The notes beneath the pieces were generated by a model. That model was not told where the DNA came from. It searched no databases and saw only the letters and a list, made by a program, of their open reading frames with translations. Both the position numbers and the translations under genes were made by a program. Positions 6,755 through 7,041 of a DNA stretch of 7,041 bases are shown here, one piece after another (position 1 is the first letter of the stretch; the number at the start of each line of letters is the position of its first letter). Location of the stretch: assembly GCA_002398565.1 (NCBI GenBank), contig DGZP01000075.1, forward strand, positions 5,139 through 12,179. Reading direction: 5' to 3'. The stretch comes from Proteiniphilum sp. UBA4977. Lineage in GTDB: Bacteria; Bacteroidota; Bacteroidia; Bacteroidales; Dysgonomonadaceae.

Positions 6755-6975
6755 AATATTTTTCTTTCCTTTATAGTTTCAATGCTCAATACAGTTGAGA
6801 AAATGATTTTCTTACAAGGAAACAATATTAGTTTTCCTATATTGAAAACTATATGGATCACCAAAATTCAATCTTACAATGCCGTGTTTAGTCAATATAA
6901 AATATTGCTAAAAGAGTGTAAATTTTCGAACTTTCTCAAAAATGCGGACAAATTGCGGACACGGGGAGCAAAACA
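6755..6975. other. Downstream region with two hairpins
   Basis: No convincing gene lies between the synthase stop and the terminator. Two perfect inverted repeats follow the synthase gene: CTCAA-TACAG-TTGAG (6785-6799) and TAGTTTTC, seven bases, GAAAACTA (6829-6851). Neither is followed by a good T-run, so they may be structures in the 3' end of the synthase transcript. A 67-codon frame (6782-6985) crosses this region but looks unconvincing. Confidence 0.35.
6943..6961. repeat. Direct repeat TGCGGACA x2
   Basis: TGCGGACA occurs at 6943-6950 and 6954-6961, three bases apart, one helical turn (11 bases) from start to start. Two identical copies this close to a tRNA end could be protein-binding sites, for example for a recombinase, but nothing else in the window shows this. 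The G+C content is higher than in the surrounding DNA. Confidence 0.5.
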
Positions 6976-7014
6976 AAAACGCTAAATATTTTATTATTAA
7001 ATATTTAGCGTTTT
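6976..7014 (-). terminator. Strong terminator, probably bidirectional
   Basis: Perfect 16-base inverted repeat (6976-6991 and 6999-7014) around the loop TATTATT. On the minus strand the stem ends in TTTT and continues TGTTTTG, a good T-run, and it lies seven bases after the end of the putative tRNA, so it is a natural terminator for that gene. On the plus strand it also ends in TTTT, so it can stop the synthase transcript. Confidence 0.75.
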
Positions 7015-7021
7015 AAATTCG

Positions 7022-7041
7022 TACCCAGAGCCGGGATCGAA
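7022..7041 (-). tRNA. Partial tRNA gene, 3' end only (possibly tRNA-Leu)
   Basis: Read on the minus strand from 7041, the bases are TTCGATC (T loop, positions 54-60), CCGGC (T stem), TCTGGGT (acceptor 3' strand) and A (discriminator) at 7022, all in the exact spacing of a tRNA. No CCA is encoded; CGA follows. The remaining 53 or so bases, including the anticodon, lie beyond the window. An acceptor ending TCNGGGT plus A resembles tRNA-Leu, in which G1 pairs with U72, but this identity is tentative. The terminator directly after it supports a real gene. Confidence 0.55.

Noticed and set aside
6394..6864. 156-codon frame antisense to the synthase gene
   Set aside because: It overlaps the well-supported synthase on the other strand, has no family features and is a shadow of that gene.
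6782..6985. 67-codon open frame downstream of the synthase
   Set aside because: It runs through two hairpins and the TGCGGACA repeats, and its stop lies inside the terminator stem. It has no recognisable domain or promoter and looks like chance.
1..7041. CRISPR array, insertion sequence or integrase
   Set aside because: No regularly spaced repeats, no transposase or recombinase reading frame and no terminal inverted repeats were found.

Overview
The window looks like a stretch of a Bacteroidota (probably Bacteroidales) chromosome. The evidence is the TPR-type two-component kinase, a lipoprotein of a kind common in that phylum, start codons preceded by A/T-rich sequence instead of strong Shine-Dalgarno sites, and several matches to the Bacteroidota promoter -7 element TAnnTTTG. 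The species cannot be named from the sequence alone.

Left part (1-2077): about 360 bases with no recognised gene, apart from one possible 57-residue reading frame. Two minus-strand genes follow, probably co-transcribed: a surface lipoprotein with two copies of an Asp/Gly-rich beta-helix-type repeat (974-2077), then a small beta-barrel outer-membrane protein (361-900).

Middle part (2078-4895): a 231-base divergent regulatory region with predicted promoters in both directions and a small G+C-rich hairpin. It is followed by a plus-strand two-component pair, a secreted-TPR/transmembrane HisKA_3-type histidine kinase and a NarL/LuxR-type response regulator. The layout suggests, but does not prove, that the pair controls the divergent envelope genes.

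Right part (4896-7041): visibly more A+T-rich. A PAS-LuxR transcription regulator (minus strand, from 5910) is divergent from a GNAT-fold protein (plus strand, from 6059) that resembles the N-acyl amino acid synthase (FeeM-like) / autoinducer synthase branch of acyltransferases. Their 148-base shared intergenic region holds a predicted promoter for each gene and a perfect dyad, TACCCA-TT-TGGGTA, next to the -33 element of the synthase promoter. This is the most interesting feature of the window: a candidate small-molecule synthase with its own regulator, arranged like a LuxI/LuxR quorum-sensing pair but with a PAS domain where the autoinducer-binding domain would be. The product, ligand and operator function are inferences.

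Right edge: a strong bidirectional terminator hairpin, and then what appears to be the 3' end of a minus-strand tRNA gene (possibly tRNA-Leu) that continues outside the window. Short direct repeats TGCGGACA lie just inside it. Together with the A+T-rich composition this raises the possibility that the synthase/regulator pair sits in DNA acquired next to a tRNA, but no integrase or second attachment copy is seen here.
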